A DNA stretch of 64,000 nt from Porticoccaceae bacterium (GTDB taxonomy: Bacteria; Pseudomonadota; Gammaproteobacteria; Pseudomonadales; Porticoccaceae). A model generated the notes under the pieces. That model did no database searches and was not told where the DNA came from. It saw nothing but the letters and a program-made list of their open reading frames with translations. This document shows, piece by piece, positions 53,499 to 62,648 of this stretch. The DNA is taken from NCBI GenBank assembly GCA_029248755.1, contig JAQWIR010000010.1, positions 1 to 64,000 of the forward strand, written 5' to 3'. The translations under genes and the position numbers were made by a program. How positions within the stretch are numbered: position 1 is the stretch's first letter; every line of letters starts with the position of its first letter.

Positions 53499-54257
53499 AT
53501 GCCCAGCAAGATGGATCTTGCTACAAAATTACTTGAATTACAGCAAACTTTTTTTCCGAGATCATGTAGTCTGTGCCGAGAAGCATTAAATCCTAAGCAG
53601 GAGATTTTTTGCGCAAACTGCATTGAGGATCTGCCCTATATTTCTCACAGTTGCATCAGATGCTCAGAGCCATTGCTCACTGCAAGCATTTGCCCTGAAT
53701 GCCAGAAGGATCCTCCCAATTACAGGCAATGTATTTCTCTTTGCGATTATAGCTATCCAATCTCATTAGCTATTAATAATATTAAGAAAAACCCTCATGC
53801 TCCTGAGACAAAACAACTCAGCCGGATTTTTTCTGAATATCTTAGCCGCGCTTATAATGATTCAAACATGCCTGAGATTATGATTCCTATGCCCGCTCAT
53901 CCATTAAAAATTTTTTCTCGAGGCTTTAACCAAAGCTATTTGATCGCGCAGTTTTTATCTATCAACCTAGAAAACACTCTGCTTCGTAATGATATTTGCT
54001 TTCGCAAAAAATTAGGAAAACCACAGCGAATGCAAAATAGGCAGCAACGCATGAAAATTTTGGCCTCTAGCTTCGGGGTTAAAAAGTCATCTGAGATTCA
54101 AGGAAAATCTTTAGCCTTAGTTGATGACGTTGTAACTACCGGGTTTACCGCTAAAGCTGTAACAGCAAATTTACTTCAAGCTGGTGCAAAATCAGTTGAT
54201 TTATGGTGTATCGCAAAAACAAGCTGGCATAATTATTCAAGCTCGATCAAAATGTAG
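53499..54257 (+). CDS. comF: ComF-family phosphoribosyltransferase-like protein
   Basis: Family needed for DNA uptake in competent bacteria, with unclear biochemistry. An N-terminal zinc-binding region has paired cysteines (CSLC, CANC, CIRC, CPEC within residues 24-70). The C-terminal PRTase domain shows LALVDDVVTTGFTAKAV near residue 205. The 252-residue length is normal. A perfect AGGAGG lies 9 bases before the ATG. No other competence genes are nearby. Confidence 0.9.
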   Translation: MPSKMDLATKLLELQQTFFPRSCSLCREALNPKQEIFCANCIEDLPYISHSCIRCSEPLLTASICPECQKDPPNYRQCISLCDYSYPISLAINNIKKNPHAPETKQLSRIFSEYLSRAYNDSNMPEIMIPMPAHPLKIFSRGFNQSYLIAQFLSINLENTLLRNDICFRKKLGKPQRMQNRQQRMKILASSFGVKKSSEIQGKSLALVDDVVTTGFTAKAVTANLLQAGAKSVDLWCIAKTSWHNYSSSIKM

Positions 54258-54276
54258 GCTTTAAATACTTTGAATA

Positions 54277-55080
54277 ATGGATATACAGGTGAATCAAAAG
54301 CAATCCATCGACCTTATCTGGCAAAAAATTGTCACTGAAACGATTATTGCGCTCGAAAAAGAGCCTATATTACAATCGTTTTTGCAGTCGACTGTCTTAG
54401 ATCATAGTTCTTTAGCGGAGTCTCTTAGCTTTCACCTGACAAATAAACTTTCAAATCATGCTTTGCCGTTTGAATTACTTCAGCCATTAATGCACCAAGC
54501 GTTTAATCAAGAAAAACTTCTGTTTGCCGTATCAAGAGATATTCAAGCGACTGTGGATAGAGATTCTGCATGCTCTGTTTACAGTACCCCCTTTCTGTAT
54601 TTTAAGGGCTTTTTGGCACTGCAAGCTTACCGAGTTACTCACAACCTTTGGCTACAGGGAAACCGACCCCTTGCGCTTATGCTACAACATAGTATTTCAA
54701 CCCATTTTGCTGTTGATATTCACCCTGCAGCTAACATTGGTTCTGGTATTTTAATTGATCATGCAACTGGCTTGGTCATTGGTGAAACTGCGGTTATTGA
54801 AGATAGCGTTTCAATTATGCAATCAGTTACTCTTGGCGGAACGGGTAAAGATAGTGGCGATCGTCATCCAAAAATAAGAAAAGGTGTGCTTCTGGGGCCA
54901 GGCGCTAAAATTTTGGGCAATATAGAAATTGGCGAGGGATCAATGGTTGCAGCTTCAAGCGTGGTACTGAAATCTGTTCCGTCTCACTCGATTGTTGCAG
55001 GCGTCCCTGCTGAAGTTGTTGGCAAGGCGGATGTTAATGAGCCATCAAAGGTTATGAACCACTTTTTTAAGCCCTGCTAG
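54277..55080 (+). CDS. cysE: Serine O-acetyltransferase (first copy)
   Basis: Acetylates serine with acetyl-CoA, the first step of cysteine synthesis. The N-terminal helical domain (about 1-140) precedes a left-handed beta-helix with DIHPAANIG, DHATGLVIGETA and VTLGGTGKDSGDRHPKI, so the catalytic Asp and His residues are present. The 267-residue length is normal. The C-terminus ends FFKPC rather than the terminal Ile that docks into CysK in E. coli-type enzymes. Its stop overlaps that of epmA in CTAG. A second, diverged copy lies at 59661. Confidence 0.94.
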   Translation: MDIQVNQKQSIDLIWQKIVTETIIALEKEPILQSFLQSTVLDHSSLAESLSFHLTNKLSNHALPFELLQPLMHQAFNQEKLLFAVSRDIQATVDRDSACSVYSTPFLYFKGFLALQAYRVTHNLWLQGNRPLALMLQHSISTHFAVDIHPAANIGSGILIDHATGLVIGETAVIEDSVSIMQSVTLGGTGKDSGDRHPKIRKGVLLGPGAKILGNIEIGEGSMVAASSVVLKSVPSHSIVAGVPAEVVGKADVNEPSKVMNHFFKPC

Positions 55081-56003
55081 CATTGTTTCCAAGGGAACGC
55101 TAACACTTCATCAATTGAGCTCACATTACACAGTTGCATTAGCAATCGGTCTACGCCCAATGCAACGCCACTACACACTGGAAGACCCGCACGCATGGCT
55201 TGATGAAGATTTTCATCTAGGGTTATTTTAGACTTATTGGCTTGCTTTCTTAGTCTTAAATCTTCATCAAAACGTTGTTTTTGTTGCTCAGCATCTCTTA
55301 ACTCAAAATACCCATTAGCTAATTCCATGCCCTCTAAAAAGACTTCAAACCTACGACTTACCAATCTATTCTTTTCATCCACGTAGGTTTGAGCAAGGGC
55401 TGCCTGACAAGCTGGATAATCGACTACAGTTACCAAGCCACTGGGTAGATTTGGCTCGATCATTTCACTAAAGAGAAGATCTAAGCAGTTTGCGCGTGTT
55501 TCATTGGCCCAATCTTTATAGCCTTGATCCAATAGTGTGGATCTTAGTAATTCAATAGGGACTGTGTGAGGGTCAAAGTTCAGTGCCCGCTCAAAGCAAT
55601 CGCTATAACTTGTGCGCTCAATAGTAATTTTTGAATTATTTAATGTCTTATATGCTTCAGAAATCAACGCTTCAACTTCTGCTATTAACTGATATTCATC
55701 CCAACCCACTCGATACCATTCCAGTAGTGTAAATTCTGGATTATGACGGGAACCTTGCTCTGAATCTCGAAATGCCTTACCTAGATAATATATATCTCCT
55801 GATCCAGCGGCGAGCATTCGCTTCATGAAAAACTCAGGTGAGGTCTGTAAATAACCCAAAGAATTCCCCATTTGGGCATTAATACTTTCAATATTGATAT
55901 CTGTTACCGAGGTTGTTGCAAGTGACGGCGTGTCAACTTCCAGTACCGACCCCTCGACAAAAAATGCACGCAGTAGTGCAAATAATTTTGCTCGTGCCTT
56001 CAA
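55077..56003 (-). CDS. epmA: EF-P lysine-beta-lysyltransferase EpmA
   Basis: LysRS-like enzyme that attaches beta-lysine to EF-P. The class II motifs are visible: motif 2 FRDSEQGSRHNPEFTLLEWYRVGWD, and motif 3 SGVALGVDRLLM. The only standard start in frame is TTG at 56003, which drops the conserved N-terminus. The upstream frame, open to 56051, continues the homology as TWGPSAKPEI, and the expected Met position (56039-56037) reads ATA with AGAGAGG seven bases upstream. The real gene therefore probably begins at 56039, either at a rare ATA start or at an ATG miscalled as ATA. It lies downstream of efp, its substrate gene. Confidence 0.9.
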   Translation of the reverse strand: MKARAKLFALLRAFFVEGSVLEVDTPSLATTSVTDINIESINAQMGNSLGYLQTSPEFFMKRMLAAGSGDIYYLGKAFRDSEQGSRHNPEFTLLEWYRVGWDEYQLIAEVEALISEAYKTLNNSKITIERTSYSDCFERALNFDPHTVPIELLRSTLLDQGYKDWANETRANCLDLLFSEMIEPNLPSGLVTVVDYPACQAALAQTYVDEKNRLVSRRFEVFLEGMELANGYFELRDAEQQKQRFDEDLRLRKQANKSKITLDENLHQAMRAGLPVCSGVALGVDRLLMQLCNVSSIDEVLAFPWKQC

Positions 56004-56070
56004 TATCTCTGGTTTTGCGCTGGGTCCCCAAGTCTCTATGCTATAGCCTCTCTATAATCTCTCTAGGAGA

Positions 56071-56640
56071 TCAATCTTTAGCGCGGCCTTGATATTCACC
56101 AGTTCGCGTATCTACTTTGATCACATCCCCTTGATCTAAAAATAGCGGCACCTTTACAGTTGCACCGGTAATCAGCTTGGCTGGCTTACTGCCACCCTGG
56201 GCTGTGTCGCCACGCAGACCGGGGTCTGTCTCAGCAATCTCTAGTTCAACATGGATTGGCGGTGTCACAGATAGCGGAGAGCCATTATATAAGGTGACCA
56301 TACAGGTGTCCTGCTCCTTGAGCCATAATTGAGCATCACCAACAGCCGTCTCGGTTGCTTGATGCTGCTCGAATGTATCGGGCTCCATAAAATACCAAAA
56401 ATCACCGTCTTCATAGAGGTATTGCATATCCATATCCAGAACATCAGCACCTTCTATTGATTCTCCAGATTTAAAGGTTTTTTCTAATACTCGGCCAGTT
56501 TTTAAATTTCGAAGCTTAACCCGATTAAATGCTTGTCCCTTACCTGGTTTTACAAATTCATTATCCAAGATTGAACAAGGGTCACCGTCAAGCATCACTT
56601 TAAGACCGGATCGAAATTCATTGGTGGAATAGTTGCCCAT
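56071..56640 (-). CDS. efp: Elongation factor P
   Basis: Rescues ribosomes stalled at polyproline. The three domains span the normal 189 residues. The modification site is Lys in [11 protein letters not shown] near residue 34, the form modified by EpmA, whose gene follows directly. The domain III end [20 protein letters not shown] is typical. The ATG at 56640 is 97 bp from the serB stop. Confidence 0.98.
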   Translation of the reverse strand: MGNYSTNEFRSGLKVMLDGDPCSILDNEFVKPGKGQAFNRVKLRNLKTGRVLEKTFKSGESIEGADVLDMDMQYLYEDGDFWYFMEPDTFEQHQATETAVGDAQLWLKEQDTCMVTLYNGSPLSVTPPIHVELEIAETDPGLRGDTAQGGSKPAKLITGATVKVPLFLDQGDVIKVDTRTGEYQGRAKD

Positions 56641-56737
56641 TATTATTTGCTCTCAATTATTACTAAAGTTATATGATACCTGATGCGGCCTTTTTTTTAA
56701 CTAGCCTATGTCTAAAAATGCAAGTTTAAACCCACTT

Positions 56738-57958
56738 TCACCCAAGTACTTCGGTATCCTTGTCGGAATATCCCAACAAATAGAGAATACCATCCAGTCC
56801 TAAACTAGAAATAGCCTGTTTTGCGGATGCTTCAACCAAAGGTTTAGCCCTAAAAGCTATACCTAAACCCGCTATATCAAGCATCGGCAAGTCATTGGCG
56901 CCATCACCGACGGCAATCACTTGCTCTAGCATCAACCCTTCTTGATTAGCGAGTTCTTTTAATAGATCTGCCTTGCGCTGACCATCAATAATATCTCCCT
57001 TGACACGACCGGTTACTATTCCATCCTCAATATCAAGCTGATTGGCGTAAACATAGTCGACACCTAGAATTTCTTGCAGGTATTCACCAAAAAAACTAAA
57101 TCCACCAGATATAATGGCAGTTTTAAAGCCCAATTTTTTTAAGGTAGTTATTAGGTGCTCTGCACCCTCATTTAACCTTAAACGCTGGGCAATCTTCGGA
57201 AGTACAGATGCATCTAAACCTTTGAGAAGTGCCAATCTCTGCTCAAAACTCTGCTTAAAATCAAGCTTGCCCTGCATTGCTGCTTCTGTAATTTCGGCCA
57301 CCTGCTGACCTACACCAGCTTCAATTGCTAATTCATCGATGACTTCTGCATCAATTAGAGTGGAATCCATATCAAACACAACTAGTCTGCGATTGCGCCT
57401 AAAGATATTGTCTTCTTGGAACGCAATATCTATGTCGTATTGATGAGCTAATTCAAGTAGTGATTTTTTAAAGGCATGTGGATCAGAGGCCTCACCTCGA
57501 ACGGAAAATTCAACACAGGCTCGACCTAACTGATCACTTTCATGCAAGTTAATTCGACCTGAGAGCCTGATAATTTTATCTATATTGAGCTGGTATTGTG
57601 ATACCACTGCAGTCAGTGCAGCTAAATGCTGAGCCTCAATCTTTTTCCCCAAAAGGGTTACTATATGTCGCGATTTTCCTTGTTGGTCTACCCACTGCTG
57701 GTAGCGATGTTCAGATATTGGTAAAAATTTTACCCGCATCTCTAGACCTGAAACACAGCTTTCAATTTGGGCCATCAAGGCATCAGTATCCGCTGCGCTC
57801 GGAATTGCCGCCAATAGACCCAAATTTAACTGGTCGTGAATAACCGCTTGGCCTATATCCAAAATGGTAACTTCGTAAATAGACAGAACATTGGTAACGG
57901 CATTTGTAACGCCAGGTTTATCCTCGCCAAACACATTAATTAGAAGTATATCTTTCAC
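56738..57958 (-). CDS. serB: Phosphoserine phosphatase
   Basis: Last step of serine synthesis. ACT-like domains (about residues 1-170) precede the HAD phosphatase domain with nucleophile FDMDSTLID (Asp196), KTAIISGGFSFF and AVGDGANDLPML. The 406-residue length is typical for pseudomonad-like enzymes. The start is GTG. It is divergent from the membrane protein at 58057, a conserved serB neighbourhood. Confidence 0.97.
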   Translation of the reverse strand: MKDILLINVFGEDKPGVTNAVTNVLSIYEVTILDIGQAVIHDQLNLGLLAAIPSAADTDALMAQIESCVSGLEMRVKFLPISEHRYQQWVDQQGKSRHIVTLLGKKIEAQHLAALTAVVSQYQLNIDKIIRLSGRINLHESDQLGRACVEFSVRGEASDPHAFKKSLLELAHQYDIDIAFQEDNIFRRNRRLVVFDMDSTLIDAEVIDELAIEAGVGQQVAEITEAAMQGKLDFKQSFEQRLALLKGLDASVLPKIAQRLRLNEGAEHLITTLKKLGFKTAIISGGFSFFGEYLQEILGVDYVYANQLDIEDGIVTGRVKGDIIDGQRKADLLKELANQEGLMLEQVIAVGDGANDLPMLDIAGLGIAFRAKPLVEASAKQAISSLGLDGILYLLGYSDKDTEVLG

Positions 57959-58056
57959 AAAGTAGGCCTAAATTTAGTTTCTAAGATATGCATTATATAA
58001 AAGCTGCGGGAATAGGATAGAATATGTTTAAAAATAACTGAAAAAAAAGGCAAAAC

Positions 58057-59262
58057 ATGGGTCGTCAACTATCGATGCCAAAAAAAACCTCTGCAACTGT
58101 CCTTTGCACCTGCCTGCTTTTTGGTCTAATTAGTTGGCCACTGCTATTTGCTCAAGCTGATAAATTGGCTAAGGAAGCTGTTATTGATACAGCGACCTCG
58201 GCTTTAAACCAATTACATGAGTCAATACTAACCCCACTTCTAAGAAATGATACTATTAGTCAACAAGTCGCTTTACAAAGAATCACAGAAGATCCACGTA
58301 TAATAAGCGCTAGCCTCCACGGTATTGATGGTGAACTTTTAGCCCAGAGTATTGACCCTCATGCTCAACCAGAAGCTGCTGAAAATTTTTCTGAAAGTAT
58401 TGCATTTGAGAACACTCAGGCTGGCGTTATATCAATTGCGATTAATAGCCACCCTATATTCGAAAAATACCACAAAATCTTTATTAATTGGCTATTTCTG
58501 TGGCTTATTTTTACTATTTTTAGTACCTATATTAGCTATCGCTTTATTAATCAAATCATTTCTCGAATCGGTCGAATTAATGATCGATTACCGGGTAAAA
58601 CCGAACCCTTAGCTGATGAGATTTCAACGCTAGAGTCTAAAATACAGCCTCTATTATCCACCTCTGGAGAGTCATCTGATGCGCCAAATAATCGTTACTT
58701 CTACTCTCTTATCAGTGCCAATATTAAAAATCACAAACGTCTTTTACAGCAACTTAATAAAGACAATTTAGATCAATTATTTGAAAAATTAGATTATTCT
58801 ATTTTACGAACACTTCAGCTATATGGTGGCGATCGAGTCGAGGGCATGGAAGATAGTTTTTGTTTCACTATCCGCTCTACTCAGTGCTCAAAACAGCATT
58901 TGCTAGTCTGTCTTATGGCGGTTTATACCCTGCAACAATTGATTGAGCAGTTGTCCAAAAAAATCGGTATTGATCTTGAAATAAACTGGGTTATTAACAG
59001 CGATTATATAGAAACATCCCCGCAATTTTGGTTTGAACAATCACTTTTAAACTTAAAAAAGAGTAACATTGAAACAGCCAATTCGTTACAAGAGGGTTTA
59101 ATTCTTCTGCACTGTGAACCGTTTAATATTGACGAGCTATCTTCAATCGCCCGCTTTCAAAGTTATGACAACCATCAGTTTATTTTAGAGGGTTTCTCTG
59201 AGAATAGATTACAACTATTGCACAAACAGTTAGAGTATTTGATTCGTATCTGTCTCGATTAA
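58057..59262 (+). CDS. Smp-like membrane protein with a degenerate cyclase-like domain
   Basis: Two membrane segments (about residues 14-32 and 139-165) flank a periplasmic domain of about 105 residues, as in the Smp/YtjB family found next to serB. The cytoplasmic part (about 212-400) resembles class III nucleotidyl cyclases in its first half: SANIKNHKRLLQQL corresponds to the metal-binding FADI-type motif with Asn222 in place of Asp, and LYGGDRVEGMEDSFCF corresponds to the GG...GD segment with Asp266 kept. The later catalytic Asn-Arg motif is not visible. A non-catalytic sensory or scaffold role is my inference. The 401-residue length exceeds E. coli YtjB by the cyclase-like tail. Confidence 0.6.
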   Translation: MGRQLSMPKKTSATVLCTCLLFGLISWPLLFAQADKLAKEAVIDTATSALNQLHESILTPLLRNDTISQQVALQRITEDPRIISASLHGIDGELLAQSIDPHAQPEAAENFSESIAFENTQAGVISIAINSHPIFEKYHKIFINWLFLWLIFTIFSTYISYRFINQIISRIGRINDRLPGKTEPLADEISTLESKIQPLLSTSGESSDAPNNRYFYSLISANIKNHKRLLQQLNKDNLDQLFEKLDYSILRTLQLYGGDRVEGMEDSFCFTIRSTQCSKQHLLVCLMAVYTLQQLIEQLSKKIGIDLEINWVINSDYIETSPQFWFEQSLLNLKKSNIETANSLQEGLILLHCEPFNIDELSSIARFQSYDNHQFILEGFSENRLQLLHKQLEYLIRICLD

Positions 59263-59265
59263 ATT

Positions 59266-59646
59266 TTAAATTAGCCCTAGGTTTTCGACTAAAATCACCC
59301 CCCAGACTAGTAGAAAAACAAACATTGAAAGTGCTACCGCGGCAGAGCCAATATCCTTAGCTCGACCTGATAACTCATGAAAATCCGGGCTAATTCGATC
59401 GACTACTATTTCTATAGCTGTATTTAATAACTCAACTATCAGCACTAAAAAAAGCACCACTAGGAGCATTATTAGTTGCTGATAGCTATTGGCGATAAAA
59501 TAAGCAAGGGGTGTCAAAAATAGGCAAAGAAAAACTTGAACGCGAAATGCCTCTTCCTTTAGAAAGGCATCTTTAAGACCCTTTGATGAGTTCCTTCCTG
59601 CAATAATTAAGCGGCGATTCATCAAGGATAATAATTTTTTCAGCAT
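59266..59646 (-). CDS. dgkA: Diacylglycerol kinase
   Basis: Small trimeric inner membrane kinase that recycles diacylglycerol. The family signature ELLNTAIEIVVDRIS and GRAKDIGSAAVAL are present with three membrane helices. ATG at 59646 gives 126 residues; TTG one codon upstream is possible. It converges on the membrane protein gene with 3 bp between stops, and follows the second cysE by 14 bp. Confidence 0.95.
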   Translation of the reverse strand: MLKKLLSLMNRRLIIAGRNSSKGLKDAFLKEEAFRVQVFLCLFLTPLAYFIANSYQQLIMLLVVLFLVLIVELLNTAIEIVVDRISPDFHELSGRAKDIGSAAVALSMFVFLLVWGVILVENLGLI

Positions 59647-59660
59647 CAAAATAGCCTCTG

Positions 59661-60440
59661 TTATTCAATATACTGGTCCATTTCTAGTGCAGGATTGTCT
59701 TCAGCAGGCGTGCCTACAATATTCGCTGGAACGCCGGCAACGGTCACATGATCTGGAACTGACTCTAACACTAAACTTCCAGCGCCAACTTTCACACCGT
59801 CCCCCACAGTGATATTGCCCAAAACCTTAGCACCAGCTGCAAGCAATACACCATTACCGATTTTGGGGTGGCGATCGCCCTTTTGGCAACCACTACCACC
59901 TAGTGTGACTGAATGGAGTATGGACACGTCATTGCCAACGATAGCGGTTTCACCAATCACCAAACCCGTAGCATGATCGATCATAATACCGTCCCCCAAT
60001 TGAGCTGCAGGGTGAATATCAACAGCAAATCGTTCGGAAATATTATTTTGCAAAAATAATGCGAAAGAGTACCGTTGGTTATTCCATAACCAATGAGACA
60101 CTCTATATAGTTGTAACGCTTGGAAGCCTTTAAAATAAATTAAGGGCATCAAATAATATTGGCAGGCCGCGTCTCTATGAAATGCCGCCTCTATATCACG
60201 TCTAATACTAGCACCTATTTGAGGGTCGTGTTCTAGGGCCTCTGCAATCACCGCTCTAATATCTTCACCATTGATCGAGCTATTGGCAAAAGTCTCAGCC
60301 AAAACATGACCTACAGCCGCTTCAAGGCTGTTATATTGGAGCACTGAACTTTGAAAAAAATCAGCTAGAATAGGCTCTTCAGAAGCTAACTGCTGTGCTT
60401 CAGATTTAATAAAATCCCAAATAGGATCAACTATGTTCAT
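59661..60440 (-). CDS. cysE: Serine O-acetyltransferase (second copy)
   Basis: A 259-residue CysE with the full N-terminal helical domain and the beta-helix bearing DIHPAAQLG, DHATGLVIGETA and VTLGGSGCQKGDRHPKI, so the catalytic residues are intact. It differs widely from the copy at 54277 in the N-terminal half and in the C-terminal tail (QYIE). Neither copy ends in the Ile used to dock CysK. Two copies may serve different regulation (for example, one insensitive to cysteine). It is followed by dgkA and preceded by a peptidase gene. Confidence 0.93.
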   Translation of the reverse strand: MNIVDPIWDFIKSEAQQLASEEPILADFFQSSVLQYNSLEAAVGHVLAETFANSSINGEDIRAVIAEALEHDPQIGASIRRDIEAAFHRDAACQYYLMPLIYFKGFQALQLYRVSHWLWNNQRYSFALFLQNNISERFAVDIHPAAQLGDGIMIDHATGLVIGETAIVGNDVSILHSVTLGGSGCQKGDRHPKIGNGVLLAAGAKVLGNITVGDGVKVGAGSLVLESVPDHVTVAGVPANIVGTPAEDNPALEMDQYIE

Positions 60441-60468
60441 AAAGTATGCTTCCCAAATTTCCGCATGG

Positions 60469-61155
60469 TTAGTCCACTATAATATAGCGTTGAAGAATAT
60501 CATCCAAATGTTTCAGAACCTCATCCAGCAACATTAAATCTGAATTTTTAAGCCTAGCCGCAAGTAACTCCCTAGTGAGTATTTCGGCATATTTATCCGC
60601 AAGAGGTCGATAACTCAAATGCCAGCGCTCAGGAGCAATACCCCCTTTATCAGTCTTATAGGGACGATAAAAATCTGTTTTTCCAGATTCTATGTAGCTA
60701 TCAAGCCAGTTATGCATGGGCGCAAACAGTCCATTGCCCTGCACTTCCTCAGGTATTAATTGTATTTGATAATTCTCAGGCATTGCACTGGCATCATAAA
60801 TATCAAAATCTGTACCCCAGTGATGCCTTGAGGCTCCAGGAAGAGCAGACCATCGAAGAATAGCCTGAATTTTTTGCCATGGATTTAACTTTTGAATATT
60901 GATTGGTTTGCCAAATGGATCCATCACTGGACGCATCCCTGAAAGCTTTCCGTTCCAAATTTGCAACTGACGATCAAATGATCGATAGGCACTGCAAATT
61001 TTTAATTCAAACCCTGCGTTTTGCGCGGCAGTTTGAAGATCAAAAAAAGGGGTTAAAACCTGCTTATGAATGGACTGAATTACATTGCCACTATGACTCT
61101 GATCCAGTGAAACTAGATGAGTATCCGTTGAGCCTGTAACGATTTGATCCATCAT
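60469..61155 (-). CDS. M15-family D,D-carboxypeptidase (VanY type)
   Basis: Zinc peptidase expected to trim peptidoglycan stem peptides. The motifs SRHHWGTDFDIYD (His and Asp zinc ligands near residue 106) and ERWHLSY (near 188) match LAS peptidases of the VanY/DacB group. No clear signal peptide is seen in the 228-residue protein, so its route to the periplasm is unclear. It sits 28 bp upstream of the second cysE. No other vancomycin-type genes are near. Confidence 0.88.
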   Translation of the reverse strand: MMDQIVTGSTDTHLVSLDQSHSGNVIQSIHKQVLTPFFDLQTAAQNAGFELKICSAYRSFDRQLQIWNGKLSGMRPVMDPFGKPINIQKLNPWQKIQAILRWSALPGASRHHWGTDFDIYDASAMPENYQIQLIPEEVQGNGLFAPMHNWLDSYIESGKTDFYRPYKTDKGGIAPERWHLSYRPLADKYAEILTRELLAARLKNSDLMLLDEVLKHLDDILQRYIIVD

Positions 61156-61301
61156 AAAAATGATTCTTAAAGGTTATAAAGTCAATAGCTTATCCTATAC
61201 CCACAGCACCAACAATAATAAGCAAAAAATACTACTGTTATTCAACACAAATATTGACTGTTTTTTTCTCAAACCGCACTATGGGTTGTAACGAATAGAT
61301 T

Positions 61302-61760
61302 ATGTTTTCATTTATTGAACAGGTTCTTTTAAATAATGAGTTTGCTATGACCAACGAGTCCTACATACAAAAAGAAGTGCCACTGTGTGAGCTAAGTGAC
61401 CTTGAGGATCGGTGCGCCATAGAGTTAATTATCGAAGAGCGACCATTGTTTGCCATTCGACAAGATAATTCTATTTTTGCTTACTGGAATCTTTGTCCCC
61501 ACAGAGGTACCCCCCTAAACTGGGTTCCCAATAAATTTTTGGACGTCGAAAATCAGCTCATTCAATGTGCGTTGCATGGCGCATTATTTGAAATTGATTC
61601 TGGTCTTTGCATTGTAGGCCCTTGTAGCGGGGATAGCCTACAACCTGTAAAACTTAGATGTGAAAACCAATCTTACTATGTAGCGGTAGATCAAAAAATG
61701 CCACCTGCTCCTGTTAATCTTCGGGCTCAGGCACTGGCAGATCTTGAAGACAGGGAATAG
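61302..61760 (+). CDS. Small Rieske [2Fe-2S] protein
   Basis: Rieske-fold protein with ligands in CPHRGTPLNW and CALHGALFE, the CxH and CxxH pattern, and no membrane segment. It resembles nitrite reductase small-subunit-like or dioxygenase-type ferredoxins; its electron partner is unknown. ATG at 61302 gives 152 residues, while ATG at 61347 (MTNESYIQKEV) may be the true start. The 3' end overlaps the 3' end of sfsA by 47 bp. It is divergent from the VanY-type gene. Confidence 0.82.
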   Translation: MFSFIEQVLLNNEFAMTNESYIQKEVPLCELSDLEDRCAIELIIEERPLFAIRQDNSIFAYWNLCPHRGTPLNWVPNKFLDVENQLIQCALHGALFEIDSGLCIVGPCSGDSLQPVKLRCENQSYYVAVDQKMPPAPVNLRAQALADLEDRE

Positions 61761-62448
61761 CACGGTCTAAAATAATTTCCATATTACTTAATTTAGCGCG
61801 CCAAGCAATTACCTCCACTCCGACATTTATCGCTTCAGCAAGAGTCTGAGCGTATTGAGCGTCTATATGTTTAGCCACTTCCATTTTTTCTGCACCATTC
61901 ACTTGAACACAAAAAAATAATATCGCCCTATGGCCCTGCTGAACGACATTAATAAGCTCTCTTAGATGCTTTGTGCCGCGAGTCGTAATAGCATCAGGGA
62001 ACATAACCAAGCCTTTAGAGACCTCTAAAGTGACACTTTTTACCTCGATATAACAACGCCCTTTAGCAGGGTCTTCCAGTAGCAAATCTATTCGGCTATT
62101 TTCAGCGCCATATTTAACTTCTGTTTTAAGCTCCTCATAACCATCTAGCTCAGAAATAACATTAGCTTCAATCGCCTCTCTAACTAAATGATTGGCTTTA
62201 TTGGTATTAATTCCCGCTAAATTGCCGTACTTATTGGTTATTATTTCTAAAGTACCGGCAAGTTTTCGTTTTGGATTATCAGATAACGAATACCAGCATT
62301 CTGTATTTTCAACCAAACAATTTTTCATAGAGCCAGTATTAGGGCAGTGAATTGTTAATAATTCCCCATCTGTATTTATTACATCGCTAAAAAAACGTTT
62401 GTACCTACTCTGAAATCTTCCTGAATAGAGGCTCGGTGATAGTTTCAT
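61714..62448 (-). CDS. sfsA: SfsA family DNA/RNA nuclease-like protein
   Basis: Named for sugar fermentation stimulation; the fold suggests a nuclease-like, nucleic-acid-binding protein. It has the GRFQSRYKRFFSDV start, CPNTGSMKNCL, NSRIDLLLED and CYIEVKSVTL, the last being a PD-(D/E)xK-like core. The 244-residue length is normal. It precedes dksA in many gammaproteobacteria; here it is divergent from dksA with a 200-bp gap. Confidence 0.94.
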   Translation of the reverse strand: MKLSPSLYSGRFQSRYKRFFSDVINTDGELLTIHCPNTGSMKNCLVENTECWYSLSDNPKRKLAGTLEIITNKYGNLAGINTNKANHLVREAIEANVISELDGYEELKTEVKYGAENSRIDLLLEDPAKGRCYIEVKSVTLEVSKGLVMFPDAITTRGTKHLRELINVVQQGHRAILFFCVQVNGAEKMEVAKHIDAQYAQTLAEAINVGVEVIAWRAKLSNMEIILDRAIPCLQDLPVPEPED

Positions 62449-62648
62449 TTTTAAACCCTTTATATTACTGGCATACCTAAAAAATATTCACAATCGAATA
62501 TGTGCTATTATTTAGTAAGATTCACAAAGTAACAGTGTAATATTTCAAAAACTGATTAAATAGAAAAAATTTTTCTTGATAATTTGTCATAAACTCTCTA
62601 TAACCCCACTCGGATTATTTAAGCTTATTTCAAAATTGGACTTAAAGC

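Noticed and set aside
53499-54257. A natural competence island around comF
   Set aside because: comF is alone; no pil, comEA or dprA genes occur in the window.
60469-61155. A vancomycin-resistance-like cluster around the VanY-type peptidase
   Set aside because: No vanH, vanA, vanX or two-component genes are present; solitary M15 peptidases are common.
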